Origin: Microtetraspora niveoalba
GTDB lineage: Bacteria > Actinomycetota > Actinomycetes > Streptosporangiales > Streptosporangiaceae
DNA length: 64,000 nucleotides
Assembly (NCBI RefSeq): GCF_001570405.1
Contig: NZ_BBYM01000020.1
Coordinates: forward strand, 1 to 64,000
Reading direction: 5' to 3'
Positions 62,882-64,000 of the stretch are shown piece after piece. The position numbers and the translations under genes are program-made. The notes below the pieces were generated by a model that searched no databases, was not told where the DNA came from, and saw nothing but the letters and a program-made list of their open reading frames with translations. Position 1 is the stretch's first letter; each line of letters opens with the position of its first letter.

Positions 62882-63115
62882 CTACTTCTCCCGTCTCGTC
62901 AGTCCACGTCCACCCGCGTACTTCTTGTGAACCGCCTGCCTGGTGACGCCCAGCAAGGTGGCGATCTCCTGCCAGGACCAGCCCAGGGACCGGGCGTTCT
63001 CCACCTGCAGCGCTTCAAGCCGCTCGACCAGCACCCGCAGGGCCCGTACGGCCCTGAGCCCGATGCCGGGATCGCGGCTGCCGGCATCGCCGGCCAGCTT
63101 CGCCGTCTCGTTCAT
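62882..63115 (-). CDS. Small HTH regulator paired with the Clp-N gene
   Basis: 77 aa from ATG 63113-63115. C-terminal HTH: GWSWQEIATLLGVTRQAVHK. The promoter places the predicted transcript start at the ATG, so translation is leaderless. It likely binds the two palindromes overlapping its own promoter and represses itself. Such HTH/Clp-N pairs recur in actinobacteria. Confidence 0.85.
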   Translation of the reverse strand: MNETAKLAGDAGSRDPGIGLRAVRALRVLVERLEALQVENARSLGWSWQEIATLLGVTRQAVHKKYAGGRGLTRREK

Positions 63116-63117
63116 GA

Positions 63118-63164
63118 TGTCAACCTAGGTTTACATCCTCCGTGTGTCAACCTAGGTTTACATC
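63118..63164. promoter_or_regulatory. Symmetrical divergent promoter with two 18-bp palindromic operators
   Basis: TGTCAACCTAGGTTTACA occurs at 63118-63135 and 63145-63162, 27 bp apart; each is palindromic apart from one base pair. Minus-strand promoter: TTGACA (63150-63145), 17 bp, TAGGTT (63127-63122), then six bases to the ATG. Plus-strand promoter: TTTACA (63130-63135), 17 bp, TAGGTT (63153-63158). Each operator thus supplies the -35 of one direction and the -10 of the other. Confidence 0.7.
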
Positions 63165-63274
63165 TCCGAGGGGCGGCGTCCGGGAGAACGCCGGGAAAGG
63201 CGCGTGAGGGAGGACACGCCGACAGGAAAATCGTTTGCCGGGCCGGGGATCGGCCTGTGAGCCTGGAGGACGCC

Positions 63275-64000
63275 ATGCTCTCCTTGCCAGTCGCCGATCC
63301 CGGCGTACCCGATGCCCGAAGTCCCGTCCGTTACCTGTGGTGGGTCGCCCGTGCCCAGCGTGCTCCGTTGCTGATCGGCATCGGGTTCGCCATCCTGTGG
63401 TGGCTGGGCCAGGCCCTTGTGCCCGCCGCCCTCGGCAGCGCCGTCGACGCCCTGTCGTCCAAGGACACGGACGGCCTGGTGCGCTGGTCGCTCGTGCTGC
63501 TCGCACTGGGGGTCGTTCAGGCGGTCGCCGGTGTGATGCGGCACCGGTTCGCCGTGTTCACCTGGCTGTCCGCCGCGTACCGGACGGTCCAGGTGACCTC
63601 CCGCCAGGCCACCCGGCTCGGGGCGACGCTGCCGAAGCGGCTCTCGACCGGCGAGGTGGTGAGCGTCGGCAACTCCGACATCGCCCACATCGGCAACGCG
63701 ATGGACATCCTGCTGCGCGGCACGGGCGCGGTCGTCGCCGTCGTCACGGTGACGGTCATCCTGATCACCTCGTCACTGCCGCTCGGGCTCCTGGTGCTGA
63801 TCGGCGTCCCGCTCATGGCCGCCGCCGTCGGCCCGCTGCTGCGGCCGCTGCATCGCCGCCAGCACGGGCAGCGCGACCTTCAGGGCGAGCTGGCCACCAA
63901 GGCCTCCGACATCGTGGCGGGCCTGCGGGTGCTTCGCGGCATCGGCGGCGAGCAGGTGTTCGCCACCCGATACCGCGAGGAGTCGCAGCGGGTACGGCAG
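63275..64000 (+). CDS. ABC exporter transmembrane domain, C-terminus beyond the right edge
   Basis: 242 codons visible from ATG 63275 (MLSLPVADPGVPDARSPVRY) with GGAGG four bases upstream. At least four hydrophobic helices of the ABC_membrane type; the conserved coupling region (RLSTGEVVSVGNSDIAHIGN, DIVAGLRVLRGIGGEQVF) is present and the ATPase half would follow outside the window. Probably a half-transporter for drugs, lipids or peptides. It is divergent from the Clp-N/HTH operon and shares its double operator, suggesting joint control. Confidence 0.85.
   Translation, partial: MLSLPVADPGVPDARSPVRYLWWVARAQRAPLLIGIGFAILWWLGQALVPAALGSAVDALSSKDTDGLVRWSLVLLALGVVQAVAGVMRHRFAVFTWLSAAYRTVQVTSRQATRLGATLPKRLSTGEVVSVGNSDIAHIGNAMDILLRGTGAVVAVVTVTVILITSSLPLGLLVLIGVPLMAAAVGPLLRPLHRRQHGQRDLQGELATKASDIVAGLRVLRGIGGEQVFATRYREESQRVRQ

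Overview
The window is high-GC actinobacterial chromosome. GTG and TTG starts are common, stop codons are mostly TGA, and SdhCAB, IspH, GlpX, YchF and RmuC orthologues are all present. The gene order fumA, glpX, DUF4245, xseB, xseA, lipid-droplet-type protein, ispH, DUF6542, ychF (about 3-25 kb) follows the Mycobacterium tuberculosis Rv1098c-Rv1112 neighbourhood as I remember it, with extra genes inserted. The style suggests a filamentous actinomycete such as a Streptosporangiales member; that placement is inference, because no rRNA or species marker is present.

Layout. 0-2.5 kb: two Ser/Thr protein kinases, the first cut by the left edge. 2.8-12 kb: fumarase with terminator, EamA transporter, divergent MocR regulator, orphan iolB, MFS transporter, DUF1707 protein, glpX and a TetR. 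12-25 kb: DUF4245, exonuclease VII (xseA/xseB, separated by a wrecked acetyltransferase relic), ispH, tatA, an ArsR plus MgtA-like P-type ATPase pair, DUF6542, rmuC, a triple-repeat cysteine-rich secreted protein, and ychF. 25-27.2 kb: a drug-efflux MFS with its TetR.

27.6-40.4 kb is the most unusual region. It is a tightly coupled operon that looks like a Tcp/VirB-type conjugation or type IV secretion machine: TcpC, a small two-helix membrane protein, TcpE fused to a MinD-like domain that lacks the P-loop lysine, VirB4 ATPase, VirB6-like membrane protein, a VirB8/NTF2-like candidate, and a bifunctional transglycosylase-NlpC/P60 wall hydrolase. A NUDIX gene and a GYP-rich surface protein follow. 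No relaxase, coupling protein, integrase or att site is visible. Between the TcpE fusion and virB4 an 89-bp tandem repeat makes a relay of overlapping micro-ORFs.

40.6-58.4 kb carries two different succinate dehydrogenase/fumarate reductase operons, sdhCAB in both cases. The first has two CRP-like sites in its promoter region; the second has a divergent LysR regulator. They flank signalling and export genes: a doubled sensor kinase with a convergent LuxR-type regulator, an ABC/FtsX exporter, and a three-gene phosphorelay (receiver-PP2C, HAMP kinase, single-domain receiver).

58.5-64 kb: TetR with a RibD/DHFR-like reductase; an Erm-type 23S rRNA methyltransferase behind a 13-codon leader peptide carrying an RLR stalling motif, consistent with macrolide-inducible attenuation; an unidentified 281-aa protein; a Clp-N protein with a small HTH regulator under a symmetrical double operator; and a divergent ABC exporter that runs off the right edge.

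No tRNA, rRNA, CRISPR array, insertion sequence or replication origin was seen.
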